Assembly (NCBI GenBank): GCA_964453335.1
Contig: CAYVOK010000004.1
Coordinates: 1-64,000 of the forward strand
DNA: 64,000 bases
Origin: VGBO01 sp964453335
GTDB lineage: Bacteria; Actinomycetota; Acidimicrobiia; Acidimicrobiales; CAIXPF01
Direction: 5' to 3'
The notes under the pieces are model-generated. The model worked only from the letters and a program-made list of their open reading frames with translations. It ran no database searches and was not told the DNA's origin. How positions within the stretch are numbered: position 1 is the stretch's first letter; each line of letters begins with the position of its first letter. Both the position numbers and the translations under genes were made by a program. Of the stretch, positions 30,548 to 39,163 are shown piece by piece.

Positions 30548-32188
30548 TCAGGCGGTCTGCGCGTCGTCGAGGCCGAGTTCGGCCTTCGCCTGTTCGCGCA
30601 TGAGGAACTTCTGGATCTTCCCCGTGACGGTCATCGGGAACTCCTCGACGAACTTCACGTAGCGCGGCACCTTGTAGTGGGCGATCTTGCCGCGGCAGAA
30701 GTCCTTGATCTCGTCCTCGGTGGCGGACATGCCGTCCTTCGTCGTGATCCAGGCCATGACCTCTTCACCGAACCGGACATCGGGCACGCCGATGACCTGG
30801 ACGTCGGCGACGGCGGGGTGGGTGTAGAGGAACTCCTCGATCTCGCGGGGGTACACGTTCTCCCCGCCGCGGATGATCATGTCCTTGATGCGGCCGACGA
30901 TGTTGACGTACCCGTCGCCGTCCATCGTGGCGAGGTCGCCCGTGTGCATGAACCCGTCGGCGTCGACCGCGTCCCGGGTGCGGTCCGGGTCGTTCCAGTA
31001 GGCCTGCATCACCGAGTACCCGCGGGTGCAGAACTCGCCCGCGACGCCACGGGGCACGGTGTCGCCGGTCTCGGGGTCGACGATCTTGATCTCGACGTGG
31101 GGGTGCACGCGGCCGACGGTCGCGGTCCGACGGTCGAGGTCGTCGTCGAGCAGCGTCTGCGTGGACACGGGTGACGTCTCCGTCATCCCGTAACAGATCG
31201 TCACCTCGTCCATGTGCATGCGTTCGACGCACTGCTTCATGACCTCGACCGGGCACGGGGAGCCCGCCATGATCCCGGTCCGCAACGACGACAGGTCGAA
31301 CCGCTCGAAGTCGGGGTGGGCGAGCTCGGCGATGAACATCGTCGGCACGCCGTACAGCGACGTGCACCGTTCGGCCTCGACCGCCCGGAGCACGGCATCG
31401 GCGTCGAACGCATCGCCCGGGATGACCATCGTCGCGCCGTGGGTGACGCAGCCGAGGTTGCCCATCACCATGCCGAAGCAGTGGTAGAAGGGCACGGGGA
31501 TGCACACCCGGTCGGCCTCGGTGTACCCGCACCCGGCACCCACGAAATAGCCGTTGTTCAGGATGTTGCGGTGGGTGAGCGTGGCACCCTTCGGGAAGCC
31601 GGTGGTACCCGACGTGTACTGGATGTTGATCGGGTCGTCCGCCCGCAGGCCCGCTGAGCGGGTGCGGAGCACCTGTTGGTCGACGGTGTCGCCGGCGGCC
31701 ACGAGGGCGTCCCACTCGGGCGTCCAGAAGTAGATCGCCCGTTCGAGCGCGGCGACCTCGGGACGGACCTCGTCGACCATCGCCACGTAGTCCGACGTCT
31801 TGAACGACGGCGCCGCGATCAACCACCGGCACCCGGACTGGTTGAGCGCGTAGGCGAGCTCGTTCGTGCGGTACGCCGGGTTGATGTTGACGAGGATCAC
31901 GCCGATCTTCGCCGTGGCGAACTGCACGAGCACCCACTCGGCGTAGTTCGGGCTCCAGATCCCGATCCGGTCACCGACTGCGAGGCCTTCGGCGATCATC
32001 CCGCGGGCGAGCCTGTCGACGGCGGCGTCGAACTCGGCGTAGGTGTAGCGGAGTCCCTGGTGCACGGACACGAGCGCGTCGTGGTCGGGCCGGAGCGTGG
32101 CGACGCGTTCGAGCGTGGCCCCGATGGTCTCGTCGAGCAGCGGGACGTCGGTTCGTCCGATGTCGTGGGAGAGCGGCGCGGCGGTCAT
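30548..32188 (-). CDS. Medium/long-chain acyl-CoA synthetase (AMP-binding)
   Basis: A 546-residue adenylate-forming enzyme. The phosphate loop YTSGTTGFPKGATLTH, the YGMTETSP aromatic motif, GRIKDMIIRGGENVYPREIEE hinge, and the C-terminal catalytic Lys in MTVTGKIQKF are complete. It activates a carboxylic acid to its CoA ester. It resembles FadD-type enzymes of the medium-chain or short/branched range. Its leaderless -10 (TAGGCT) lies 6 nt before the ATG. It is next to the acyl-CoA mutase gene, but they do not overlap (34 bp). Confidence 0.93.
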   Translation of the reverse strand: MTAAPLSHDIGRTDVPLLDETIGATLERVATLRPDHDALVSVHQGLRYTYAEFDAAVDRLARGMIAEGLAVGDRIGIWSPNYAEWVLVQFATAKIGVILVNINPAYRTNELAYALNQSGCRWLIAAPSFKTSDYVAMVDEVRPEVAALERAIYFWTPEWDALVAAGDTVDQQVLRTRSAGLRADDPINIQYTSGTTGFPKGATLTHRNILNNGYFVGAGCGYTEADRVCIPVPFYHCFGMVMGNLGCVTHGATMVIPGDAFDADAVLRAVEAERCTSLYGVPTMFIAELAHPDFERFDLSSLRTGIMAGSPCPVEVMKQCVERMHMDEVTICYGMTETSPVSTQTLLDDDLDRRTATVGRVHPHVEIKIVDPETGDTVPRGVAGEFCTRGYSVMQAYWNDPDRTRDAVDADGFMHTGDLATMDGDGYVNIVGRIKDMIIRGGENVYPREIEEFLYTHPAVADVQVIGVPDVRFGEEVMAWITTKDGMSATEDEIKDFCRGKIAHYKVPRYVKFVEEFPMTVTGKIQKFLMREQAKAELGLDDAQTA

Positions 32189-32194
32189 GGCCGG

Positions 32195-32200
32195 AGCCTA
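32195..32200 (-). promoter_or_regulatory. Leaderless -10 element of the acyl-CoA synthetase
   Basis: Minus-strand TAGGCT with 6 nt to the ATG at 32188. Confidence 0.6.
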
Positions 32201-32222
32201 CGACCGCCCGCCGTCACCGTGC

Positions 32223-33851
32223 TCAGAGGACGGGGCGCTCCACGTACCGACCGAACACCTCGGCGAGGGTGTTCATGATCTCACCCTCGGTGCAGTAGGC
32301 GTTCGAGCAGTCGATCAGCGCCGGCATCAGGTTGACCTCGGGGTCGGCGGCCTGGGTGCGGAGCGCGTCGAGCGCCGTGCGCACCGACTCGCCGTTGCGG
32401 TCGGCCTTGACGGCCTGCAGCCGCTTCACCTGCAGCATCTCCTGCTCCATGGTGATCTGCAGCAGGTCGGGCTGGGCCTCGCCGTTGCCCTCGGTGAAGG
32501 CGTTCACGCCGACGACGATCCGCTCACCACGGTTGACGAGCTTCTCGAAGTCGTAGGCGGCGTCCGCGATCTCGGACTGGAAGTAGCCGTTGTCGATGCC
32601 GACGTAGCCACCCTCGAGCATCGAACCGTTGCCGAACTCGTCGACCTTGGCGAAGATCGCCTCGGCCTGCCGCTCGATCTCGTCGGTGAGCGCCTCGACG
32701 TACCACGACCCGCCGAGCGGATCGGCGACGTTGGTCACGCCGGTCTCGTTCGCGATGACCTGCTGGGTCCGCAGCGCGATCCGGGCCGCCTTCTCCGTGG
32801 GGAGTGCGAGGGCCTCGTCGAAGGAGTTGGTGTGCAGGCTCTGCGTGCCACCGAGCACACCGGCGAGCGCCTCGATGGCGGTGCGGGCGATGTTGATCTC
32901 GGGCTGCTGCGCGGTGAGGGAGACACCGGCGGTCTGCGTGTGGAACCGCATCATCATCGACTTCTGGTTCTTCGCGCCGTACCGCTCCTTCATCCAGCGC
33001 GCCCAGATGCGACGGGCGGCCCGGTACTTGGCGATCTCCTCGAAGAAGTCGATGTGGGCGTTGAAGAAGAAGCTGAGCCGCGGGGCGAACTCGTCGACGT
33101 CGAGCCCGGCGGCGATGGCGAGCTCGACGTAGGCGAACCCGTTGCCGAGCGTGAAGGCGAGCTCCTGTGCGGCGGTCGAACCGGCCTCACGGATGTGGTA
33201 CCCGGAGATCGAGATGCTGTTCCACTTGGGCATCTCTGCCGCGGTGAAGGTGATGGTGTCGCGCACGAGCCGCATCGACGGCCGTGGCGGGAACACGAAC
33301 TCCTTCTGCGCCTGGTACTCCTTCAGGATGTCGTTCTGGAGGGTGCCACCGAGCTTGGCCCGGGGGATGTCCCGCTTCTCCGCCGCAGCGATGTACATGG
33401 CGAAGATCGCCGCTGCCGGCGAGTTGATCGTCATCGAGGTGGTGTAGGTGCCCACGTCGATGCCGTCGAAGAGGTCCTCCATGTCGGCGAGCGTGTCGAC
33501 GGCGACACCGCACTTGCCGACCTCGCCCTCGGCGTGGGGGTCGTCGGAGTCGCGACCCATCAGCGTCGGCAGGTCGAACGCCGTGGACAGACCATCGCCG
33601 CCCGCGGCGAGGATCGCCTTGAACCGCTCGTTCGTGTCGCTCGCCGTGCCGAACCCGGCGAACATGCGCATCGTCCACAGCCGCGACCGGTACATCGACG
33701 CGTGGATGCCACGCGTGTAGGGGTACTGGCCGGGGAACAACGCGTCGTCGGGGCCGTAGACCGGCTCGAGCGGTACGCCGGACATCGTCTCGAAGCGTGC
33801 GTCCCGCTTGGGTGAGGCGTCGTAGGCGTCCTGCCAGGCTTCCTTGCTCAC
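32223..33851 (-). CDS. Coenzyme B12-dependent acyl-CoA mutase, large subunit (isobutyryl-CoA mutase-like signature)
   Basis: A 542-residue TIM-barrel subunit without the C-terminal B12-binding domain, so it needs a separate small subunit, which is not in this window. YPYTRGIHASMYRSRLWTMRM begins the substrate site. At the two specificity positions, methylmalonyl-CoA mutase has Tyr89/Arg207 while this protein has Phe64 (TMRMFAGF) and Gln182 (KEYQAQKE), the isobutyryl-CoA mutase pair. The catalytic His219 is kept in SGYHIREAG. The substrate is therefore probably not methylmalonyl-CoA. The GTG start has GGGAG about 7 nt upstream. Confidence 0.9.
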   Translation of the reverse strand: MSKEAWQDAYDASPKRDARFETMSGVPLEPVYGPDDALFPGQYPYTRGIHASMYRSRLWTMRMFAGFGTASDTNERFKAILAAGGDGLSTAFDLPTLMGRDSDDPHAEGEVGKCGVAVDTLADMEDLFDGIDVGTYTTSMTINSPAAAIFAMYIAAAEKRDIPRAKLGGTLQNDILKEYQAQKEFVFPPRPSMRLVRDTITFTAAEMPKWNSISISGYHIREAGSTAAQELAFTLGNGFAYVELAIAAGLDVDEFAPRLSFFFNAHIDFFEEIAKYRAARRIWARWMKERYGAKNQKSMMMRFHTQTAGVSLTAQQPEINIARTAIEALAGVLGGTQSLHTNSFDEALALPTEKAARIALRTQQVIANETGVTNVADPLGGSWYVEALTDEIERQAEAIFAKVDEFGNGSMLEGGYVGIDNGYFQSEIADAAYDFEKLVNRGERIVVGVNAFTEGNGEAQPDLLQITMEQEMLQVKRLQAVKADRNGESVRTALDALRTQAADPEVNLMPALIDCSNAYCTEGEIMNTLAEVFGRYVERPVL

Positions 33852-33914
33852 CGTGGTACTCCCGTGGGTCCCATGCCGACACCGGTGGGGTGTCGTGCGA
33901 CGATCGGGATGATC

Positions 33915-34994
33915 CTACGGGTTGCGGGACCGGAGTTCCCCTTCGAACCACGCCTCGACCCGCGCGCCGAGGGCGTCGAGGGAGAACGTCGACTCGGCGT
34001 GACGACGGCAGGCAGCGCGGTCGATGCGGTCGATATGGCGGAGCGCCGCGACGAGACCGTCGACGTCGTCGGGCGGGGTGACGAAACCGGTCACCCCGTC
34101 GACGACGAGCTCGGCCGGTCCGCCACGGTCGTAGGTGACGACGGGGACGCCGCACGCCTGGGCCTCGGCGACCACGTTGCCGAACGCCTCCTCCCAGCGG
34201 TGCGTGGCCAGCATCGCCGTGCACGTCCCGAGCGCTGCCTGCAGCTCGTCGGTGGGGAGGAACCCCTGGTAGCGGACGGCGTCGGGCCCGAACCGGTCGA
34301 GGACCGCCTGCCAGTGGTCGCCGTCCTCGATGAACCCCCAGACATGCAGCGGGAGCCCGAGGGCCGACGCCGCCGCGACGGCGTCGTCGAGGCCCTTCTC
34401 GGGGGAGATCCGTGCCACCCATCCGAGGCGGGGTTCGGGCACCTCGAGCACGACCCGGTACCGGTCGAGGTCGAGCCCGTTCCCGATGACCCGCAGGTGC
34501 TCGGCGAAGGGGAACGTCGCCGCCTGGGCGTGGGTGTGCACAGCGACGCCACCCGGACGGTGGGCGAGCGCCGTGGCGATGGCGTCGTCGACGACGTCGA
34601 GGAGGGATCCCATGCCGACGACGTGGAGCAGCGGCTTCGCCAGCCATGCGGTGCTCCACAACGGCAGCCAGTCGTAGGCGTAGTTGATCGCCACGTCCCA
34701 GTCGTCCTGCCGGTCGCGCACGACCGCGCACATCGCGGCGAGCACGCTCCCGGCCGGGAGCGCTGCGGGGGTGTCACGGGCGAGGTGCTGCGCCGAGGGC
34801 GGTGGGACCCCGGGCACACCGACCACGGCGACGCCGTCGAGCACGGACCCCTCGGGTGCGACGACGGTGACGTCGTGCCCCCGGCGCTGCAGTGCCCGGG
34901 CCGTCGCCGCGATCGTCAGTTCGACGCCACCACCGGCCCCCGAGCCGAGGGTTCCGATCGGTGTGGAGAGCAGCAGCACACGACGTGCGGGCAT
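33915..34994 (-). CDS. GT4-family glycosyltransferase
   Basis: A 359-residue GT-B glycosyltransferase. The N-terminus LLSTPIGTLGSGAGGGVELTI gives the Gly-rich acceptor loop, GWVARISPEKGLDDAV is the nucleotide-binding loop, and EEAFGNVVAEAQACGVPVV is the EX7E motif. The donor and acceptor are unknown; a role in a cell-wall glycan or glycolipid is likely. It has a leaderless -10 (TAGGGT, 6 nt) that interlocks with the promoter of the next gene on the other strand. Confidence 0.88.
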   Translation of the reverse strand: MPARRVLLLSTPIGTLGSGAGGGVELTIAATARALQRRGHDVTVVAPEGSVLDGVAVVGVPGVPPPSAQHLARDTPAALPAGSVLAAMCAVVRDRQDDWDVAINYAYDWLPLWSTAWLAKPLLHVVGMGSLLDVVDDAIATALAHRPGGVAVHTHAQAATFPFAEHLRVIGNGLDLDRYRVVLEVPEPRLGWVARISPEKGLDDAVAAASALGLPLHVWGFIEDGDHWQAVLDRFGPDAVRYQGFLPTDELQAALGTCTAMLATHRWEEAFGNVVAEAQACGVPVVTYDRGGPAELVVDGVTGFVTPPDDVDGLVAALRHIDRIDRAACRRHAESTFSLDALGARVEAWFEGELRSRNP

Positions 34995-35000
34995 GGCCCG

Positions 35001-35006
35001 ACCCTA
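35001..35006 (-). promoter_or_regulatory. Leaderless -10 element of the GT4 gene
   Basis: Minus-strand TAGGGT with 6 nt to the ATG at 34994. Confidence 0.6.
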
Positions 35007-35023
35007 GGCCCCGACGGGACGGG

Positions 35024-35029
35024 TAACGT
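35024..35029 (+). promoter_or_regulatory. Leaderless -10 element of the LLM oxidoreductase gene
   Basis: Plus-strand TAACGT with 6 nt to the ATG at 35036. Seventeen bp separate it from the opposing TAGGGT, so the two promoters occupy each other's -35 position. Confidence 0.6.
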
Positions 35030-35035
35030 GCGGCG

Positions 35036-36067
35036 ATGCGACTTGCGACGGGTGCGGGGTACTGGAGCAGCGGGCCGCCGTCGGGCGCCCTCGAGACGCT
35101 CCTCGAGGCCGAACGGCTCGGGTACGAGAGTTTCTGGACGGCCGAGGCGTACGGGTCGGACGCGCTGACGCCGCTCGCGTGGTGGGGGGCGTCGACGAGC
35201 CGGATCAAGCTCGGGACGTCGATCATCCAGATGTCGGCACGGACGCCGTCGGCGACAGCGATGGCTGCGATCACGATGGACCACCTGTCCGAGGGTCGAT
35301 TCATCCTCGGTCTCGGCGTGTCGGGCCCGCAGGTGGTCGAGGGGTGGTACGGCGAGCCGTACCCGAAGCCGCTCGCCCGCACGCGTGAGTACATCGGCAT
35401 CGTCCGGTCGATCATCGCGAGGGACAAGCCCGTGGAGTTCCACGGCGAGTTCTACGACCTCCCGTACTCGGGCGGGACCGGTCTCGGGAAGCCGTTGAAG
35501 TCGACGGTGCACCCGCGGCGCACCGACATCCCGATCTACCTCGGTGCCGAGGGCCCGAAGAACGTGGCGTTGTCGGCGGAGCTGTGCGACGGGTGGCTGC
35601 CGCTGTTCTTCAGCCCGAGGCCCGGTTCGAACGGGTTCTACCGCGACGCGATGGCCGAGGGGTTCGCCCGGCCCGGGGCCCGCCGTTCCTTCGGTGATTT
35701 CGAGGTCGTGTGCCCGATCACGGTCGTGCCCGGCGACGACGTCGAGCGCGCCGCCGACAAGGTGCGGCCGAACCTCGCCCTCTACATCGGCGGAATGGGT
35801 GCCCGCGGGCAGAACTTCCACTTCGAGGTGTTCGCCCGGATGGGGTTCGAGGAACAGTGCACGGCGATCCAGGACCTGTACCTCGCCGGCCGCAAGGACG
35901 AGGCGGCCGCTGCGGTCACCACCGAGATGGTGGAGGCGGTGGCCCTCGTCGGCCCGCGTGAGAAGATCCGCGACGACCTCGCTGCATGGGAGGAGTCGGT
36001 GGTGACGACGCTGCTCGTGTCGGGCCCGCCGTCGACGTTGCAGCTCATGGCCGAACTCTGTCTCTGA
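35036..36067 (+). CDS. LLM-class F420-dependent oxidoreductase
   Basis: A 343-residue luciferase-like TIM barrel. The F420-type marks are the N-terminal GYW...LLEAERLGYESFWTAEAYGSDALTPL, IKLGTSIIQMSARTP and GRFILGLGVSGPQVVEGWYG. The family reduces or oxidises a wide range of substrates with F420. It is followed 10 bp later by a thiolase-like gene with a good ribosome-binding site, so the two form an operon that may act on a CoA-linked lipid or steroid. The substrate is unknown. Confidence 0.92.
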   Translation: MRLATGAGYWSSGPPSGALETLLEAERLGYESFWTAEAYGSDALTPLAWWGASTSRIKLGTSIIQMSARTPSATAMAAITMDHLSEGRFILGLGVSGPQVVEGWYGEPYPKPLARTREYIGIVRSIIARDKPVEFHGEFYDLPYSGGTGLGKPLKSTVHPRRTDIPIYLGAEGPKNVALSAELCDGWLPLFFSPRPGSNGFYRDAMAEGFARPGARRSFGDFEVVCPITVVPGDDVERAADKVRPNLALYIGGMGARGQNFHFEVFARMGFEEQCTAIQDLYLAGRKDEAAAAVTTEMVEAVALVGPREKIRDDLAAWEESVVTTLLVSGPPSTLQLMAELCL

Positions 36068-36077
36068 GGGGAACCTG

Positions 36078-37553
36078 ATGACGCTCGATCCACGTACCGC
36101 CGTTCTCGTCGGCGCCGGCCAGTTCGTCCAGAAGCCAGCCGACCCTGCCGACGCGGTCGAACCGTTGCAGATGATGGTCGAGGCGATCGAACGGGCGGCC
36201 GACGACGCCGGGAGCCGCGCCCTGCTCGGGAAGGTGAACTCGATCCGGGTCGTCAAGGGTGCGTGGTCGTACCGCGATCCGGGGACGTTGATCGCCCAGC
36301 GGATCGGGGCGTCGCCGTCGCAGTCGGTGGTGACCCCCGACGGCGGGAACACGCCGCAGACGCTCGTGAACGACGCCGCGCTCGCCATCGAACGCGGTGA
36401 GCTCGACGTGGTCGTCCTCGTCGGTGCGGAAGGGATCTACACCCGGCGACGCGCGCGCCGGGCGGGAGCTCGGATCCCCTACACGAACGACGACGCAGCC
36501 CCGCCCGCACCGATGCTCGGCAAGGACATGCCGATGAGCTCGGAGGTCGAGATGGCCCGCGGGTTCGAGGCGCCGATCAACATCTACCCGATGTTCGAGA
36601 CGGCGATCCGGCACGCCAACGGGGAGACGCCGGAGGCGCACCTGCGGCGGATCTCGGAGTTGTGGGAGCGCTTCAACCGGGTGGCGGTCGACAACCCCTA
36701 TGCGTGGATCCGTCGGCCGATGACCGCCGAGCAGATCCGCACGGCGTCGCCGGAGAACCGCATGATCGGGTACCCCTACACGAAGGCGATGAACTCGAAC
36801 TGGGATCTCGACCAGGCGGCTGCGGTGATCCTGTGCTCGGTGGCGACGGCCCAGTCGCTCGGCATCTCCCGGGACCGCTTCGTGTTCCCGCACGCAGGGA
36901 CCGACGCGCACGACACCTACCTGGTGTCCGAGCGCGACTCGTACCACACGTCGCCGGCGATCCGCGTCGCGGCGGCACGTTGCTTCGAGCTCGCCGGGCG
37001 ATCGGTGGCCGACGTCGACCACGTCGACGTGTACTCCTGCTTCCCCTCCGCCGTGCAGATCTCGGCGAAGGAGATCGGACTGTCGCTCGACCGGCAGCTC
37101 ACGGTGACCGGTGGCCTGCCCTTCGCCGGCGGTCCGCTCAACAACTACGTGATGCACTCGATCGCCACGATGGCGGGGGTGCTGCGTGCCGATCCGGGTT
37201 CGTTGGGGCTCATCACGGCGAACGGCGGCTACGTCACGAAGCACGCGATCGGCCTGTACTCGACGGAACCGCCGTCGGGCGGCTTCCGGCACGCCGACGT
37301 GCAGGCCGAGGTCGACCGGTTCCCGACTCGTACCTTCGCCCCGGACCACACGGGTGCGGCAACGGTCGAGGCCTACACGGTGATGCACGACGCCGAGGGA
37401 CCGGCACAGGCGTTGGTGTCGTGTCTGACCGCTGACGGCCGTCGCACGTTCACGAACACCCGTGACCGCGCCGCCATGGACGCGCTCGTCGCGGCGGATC
37501 TCGTCGGGTCGCCCGTCGAGGTCGACCGTGACGCGGTCGTCCACCTCGGCTGA
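36078..37553 (+). CDS. Thiolase-like protein (TLP1 type) with additional C-terminal domain
   Basis: A 491-residue thiolase-superfamily protein. Where thiolases have the acyl-accepting Cys in a CGSG-type context, this protein reads DGGNTPQTLVNDAA, so the first nucleophile is absent. It keeps the second-domain DVYSCFPSAVQ and the final GGYVTKHAIG in place of the usual GGG. The last 70 residues (from about 425) are the extra domain seen in mycobacterial TLP1. TLP1-type proteins may bind acyl-CoA without classical thiolytic activity. It is coupled to the LLM enzyme. Confidence 0.82.
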   Translation: MTLDPRTAVLVGAGQFVQKPADPADAVEPLQMMVEAIERAADDAGSRALLGKVNSIRVVKGAWSYRDPGTLIAQRIGASPSQSVVTPDGGNTPQTLVNDAALAIERGELDVVVLVGAEGIYTRRRARRAGARIPYTNDDAAPPAPMLGKDMPMSSEVEMARGFEAPINIYPMFETAIRHANGETPEAHLRRISELWERFNRVAVDNPYAWIRRPMTAEQIRTASPENRMIGYPYTKAMNSNWDLDQAAAVILCSVATAQSLGISRDRFVFPHAGTDAHDTYLVSERDSYHTSPAIRVAAARCFELAGRSVADVDHVDVYSCFPSAVQISAKEIGLSLDRQLTVTGGLPFAGGPLNNYVMHSIATMAGVLRADPGSLGLITANGGYVTKHAIGLYSTEPPSGGFRHADVQAEVDRFPTRTFAPDHTGAATVEAYTVMHDAEGPAQALVSCLTADGRRTFTNTRDRAAMDALVAADLVGSPVEVDRDAVVHLG

Positions 37554-37556
37554 GGT

Positions 37557-37889
37557 TCAGTCGGTCACGCGGTCGGCCCTCGCCCACCACCAGGCCCGAA
37601 ACCGCCCGTAGGCGGCGAGTCCGGCCGCGCTCGACCCGACGACGCCGACGAGGCCGCCGATGTTCGGGCCGGCGACGACCGCAACGCCGAGTGTCACGAC
37701 GACCGCAGCGAGGGTGACGAGCACCGCGACGGCGACGAACCCGGCGAAGGTGGGCGGCGGTGGTTCGGCGACGCCGTAGACGGACTCCCACGCCTGGAGG
37801 CGTTCGACGAACGCCGGGTCGTCGCGGTGCAGCGACGCCTCGAGCTCGGCGATGACGTCGTCGTCGGGGTCGGACACGAGATCGAGCAT
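37557..37889 (-). CDS. DUF3040-like small membrane protein
   Basis: A 110-residue protein. The N-terminal soluble helix DDDVIAELEASLHRDDPAFVERLQAW resembles the actinobacterial DUF3040 opening, followed by two transmembrane segments (about 48-70 and 75-95) with a short loop, and a Trp/Arg-rich tail (WWWARADR). Its function is unknown. The ATG at 37889 lies 29 bp from the ADH start on the other strand. The family assignment is weak. Confidence 0.65.
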   Translation of the reverse strand: MLDLVSDPDDDVIAELEASLHRDDPAFVERLQAWESVYGVAEPPPPTFAGFVAVAVLVTLAAVVVTLGVAVVAGPNIGGLVGVVGSSAAGLAAYGRFRAWWWARADRVTD

Positions 37890-37906
37890 GCCACGGGGCC
37901 GCGGTC

Positions 37907-37912
37907 TACGGT
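37907..37912 (+). promoter_or_regulatory. Leaderless -10 element of the second alcohol dehydrogenase
   Basis: TACGGT with 6 nt to the ATG at 37919. Confidence 0.6.
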
Positions 37913-37918
37913 GCGGCC

Positions 37919-39037
37919 ATGGGAACCAGGGCACGGGTGGTCGTCGCCCCGCCGGATGCGCCGATGCAGGTCGTCGAGACCGAACTCCCCGCACCCGGTC
38001 CGGGCATGGTGGTGGTCGAGCAGTTCGCCTCGGGCATCTGTCACAGTCAGCTGCACCAGCTGCACCGCCCGCGGCGTGAGGGTCTGCTGCTCGGGCACGA
38101 GTCGACCGGTCGCGTGGTCGCCGTCGGCGCCGGGGTCGACCACGTCGCGCCCGGTGACACCGTCCTCGTCACCTGGGTGCCGCGCAGCCCTGCGGCTGCG
38201 GCCACCTGGTCGGGTGGGGTCGGCCTCGACCTCCCGGGCGGACGGGCTGCGACGGCCGACTGCTTCACCTGGGCGACCCACACGCTCGTGCACGAACAAC
38301 TCGTCGTACGGGCCGACGACGGCATCGCGCCGGACGTGACCTCGATCATCGGCTGCGCGGTGATGACCGGCGCCGGCGCCGTGCTGCACACGGCGGACGT
38401 CCAGGCCGGACAGTCGGTTGCGGTGTTCGGCGTCGGCGGTGTCGGACTGTCGGCGATCGCTGCGGCTCGGGCGCGTGGCGCCGATCTCGTGATCGCCGTC
38501 GATCTCGACGACGCCAAGCTCGACTTCGCCCGTCGGTTCGGGGCGACGCACGGGGTGAACGCCCGGGCGGGTGACCCGGTGGAGCAGATCCGGGCGATCA
38601 CCCGGGCGCACTACGCCACGGACCCGCCCGCCCGCTACGAGGGTCTCGGGTTCCGGGGCATGCCGATCGAAGGGGTCGACGTCGCGCTCGACTGCATCGG
38701 CCTCAAGGTGACGATGGAGCAGATCGTGCCGGCCGCCCGGCCCGGCCGGTTCGGCGTGAACCAGGGCGGTCTCGCCGTCCTCGTCGGCGTGCCCTCGACG
38801 ACGGTCGAACTCGACGCGGCGCACATGCTGCTCACCGAGAAGACGTTCCGCGGCTCGATCGGTGGGTCGTGCACCCCCGACGTCGACTTCCCGGAGTTCC
38901 TGCGCTGGCACGCCGATGGGCGTCTCCCCCTCGACGAACTGGTGACCGCCCGGTTCCGCCTCGACGAGGTGAACGAGGCGTGCGCGGCGCTCGAACGGGG
39001 CGAGATCTCGGGCCGGGCGGTCTTCGACCTCGGCTGA
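37919..39037 (+). CDS. Zinc-binding alcohol dehydrogenase family protein lacking structural zinc lobe
   Basis: A 372-residue medium-chain dehydrogenase. Catalytic zinc ligands appear in GICHSQLH (Cys41) and GHESTG (His59-Glu60), and the Rossmann motif is GVGGVGL near 180. Unlike the ADH at 8.9-10 kb, the four-cysteine structural zinc lobe is gone: the segment after VLVTWV reads PRSPAAAATWSGG without cysteines. It stands alone and is leaderless. The substrate is unknown. Confidence 0.88.
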   Translation: MGTRARVVVAPPDAPMQVVETELPAPGPGMVVVEQFASGICHSQLHQLHRPRREGLLLGHESTGRVVAVGAGVDHVAPGDTVLVTWVPRSPAAAATWSGGVGLDLPGGRAATADCFTWATHTLVHEQLVVRADDGIAPDVTSIIGCAVMTGAGAVLHTADVQAGQSVAVFGVGGVGLSAIAAARARGADLVIAVDLDDAKLDFARRFGATHGVNARAGDPVEQIRAITRAHYATDPPARYEGLGFRGMPIEGVDVALDCIGLKVTMEQIVPAARPGRFGVNQGGLAVLVGVPSTTVELDAAHMLLTEKTFRGSIGGSCTPDVDFPEFLRWHADGRLPLDELVTARFRLDEVNEACAALERGEISGRAVFDLG

Positions 39038-39163
39038 GCCAGGTCACCGGGCAGGTCGATCCGGTTGCCTACACTCCACGGGACCCGAGGGCTGCGACGG
39101 CGGACGGATCGAATCGTTGCTCGGCGCCGCACAGTATCTCTCACTGCCGACAAGGATCGATCC

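Noticed and set aside
39065..39163. Extension of the methyltransferase frame to 39065
   Set aside because: The 33 extra residues are Arg-rich with no ribosome-binding site; AAGGA precedes the ATG at 39164.
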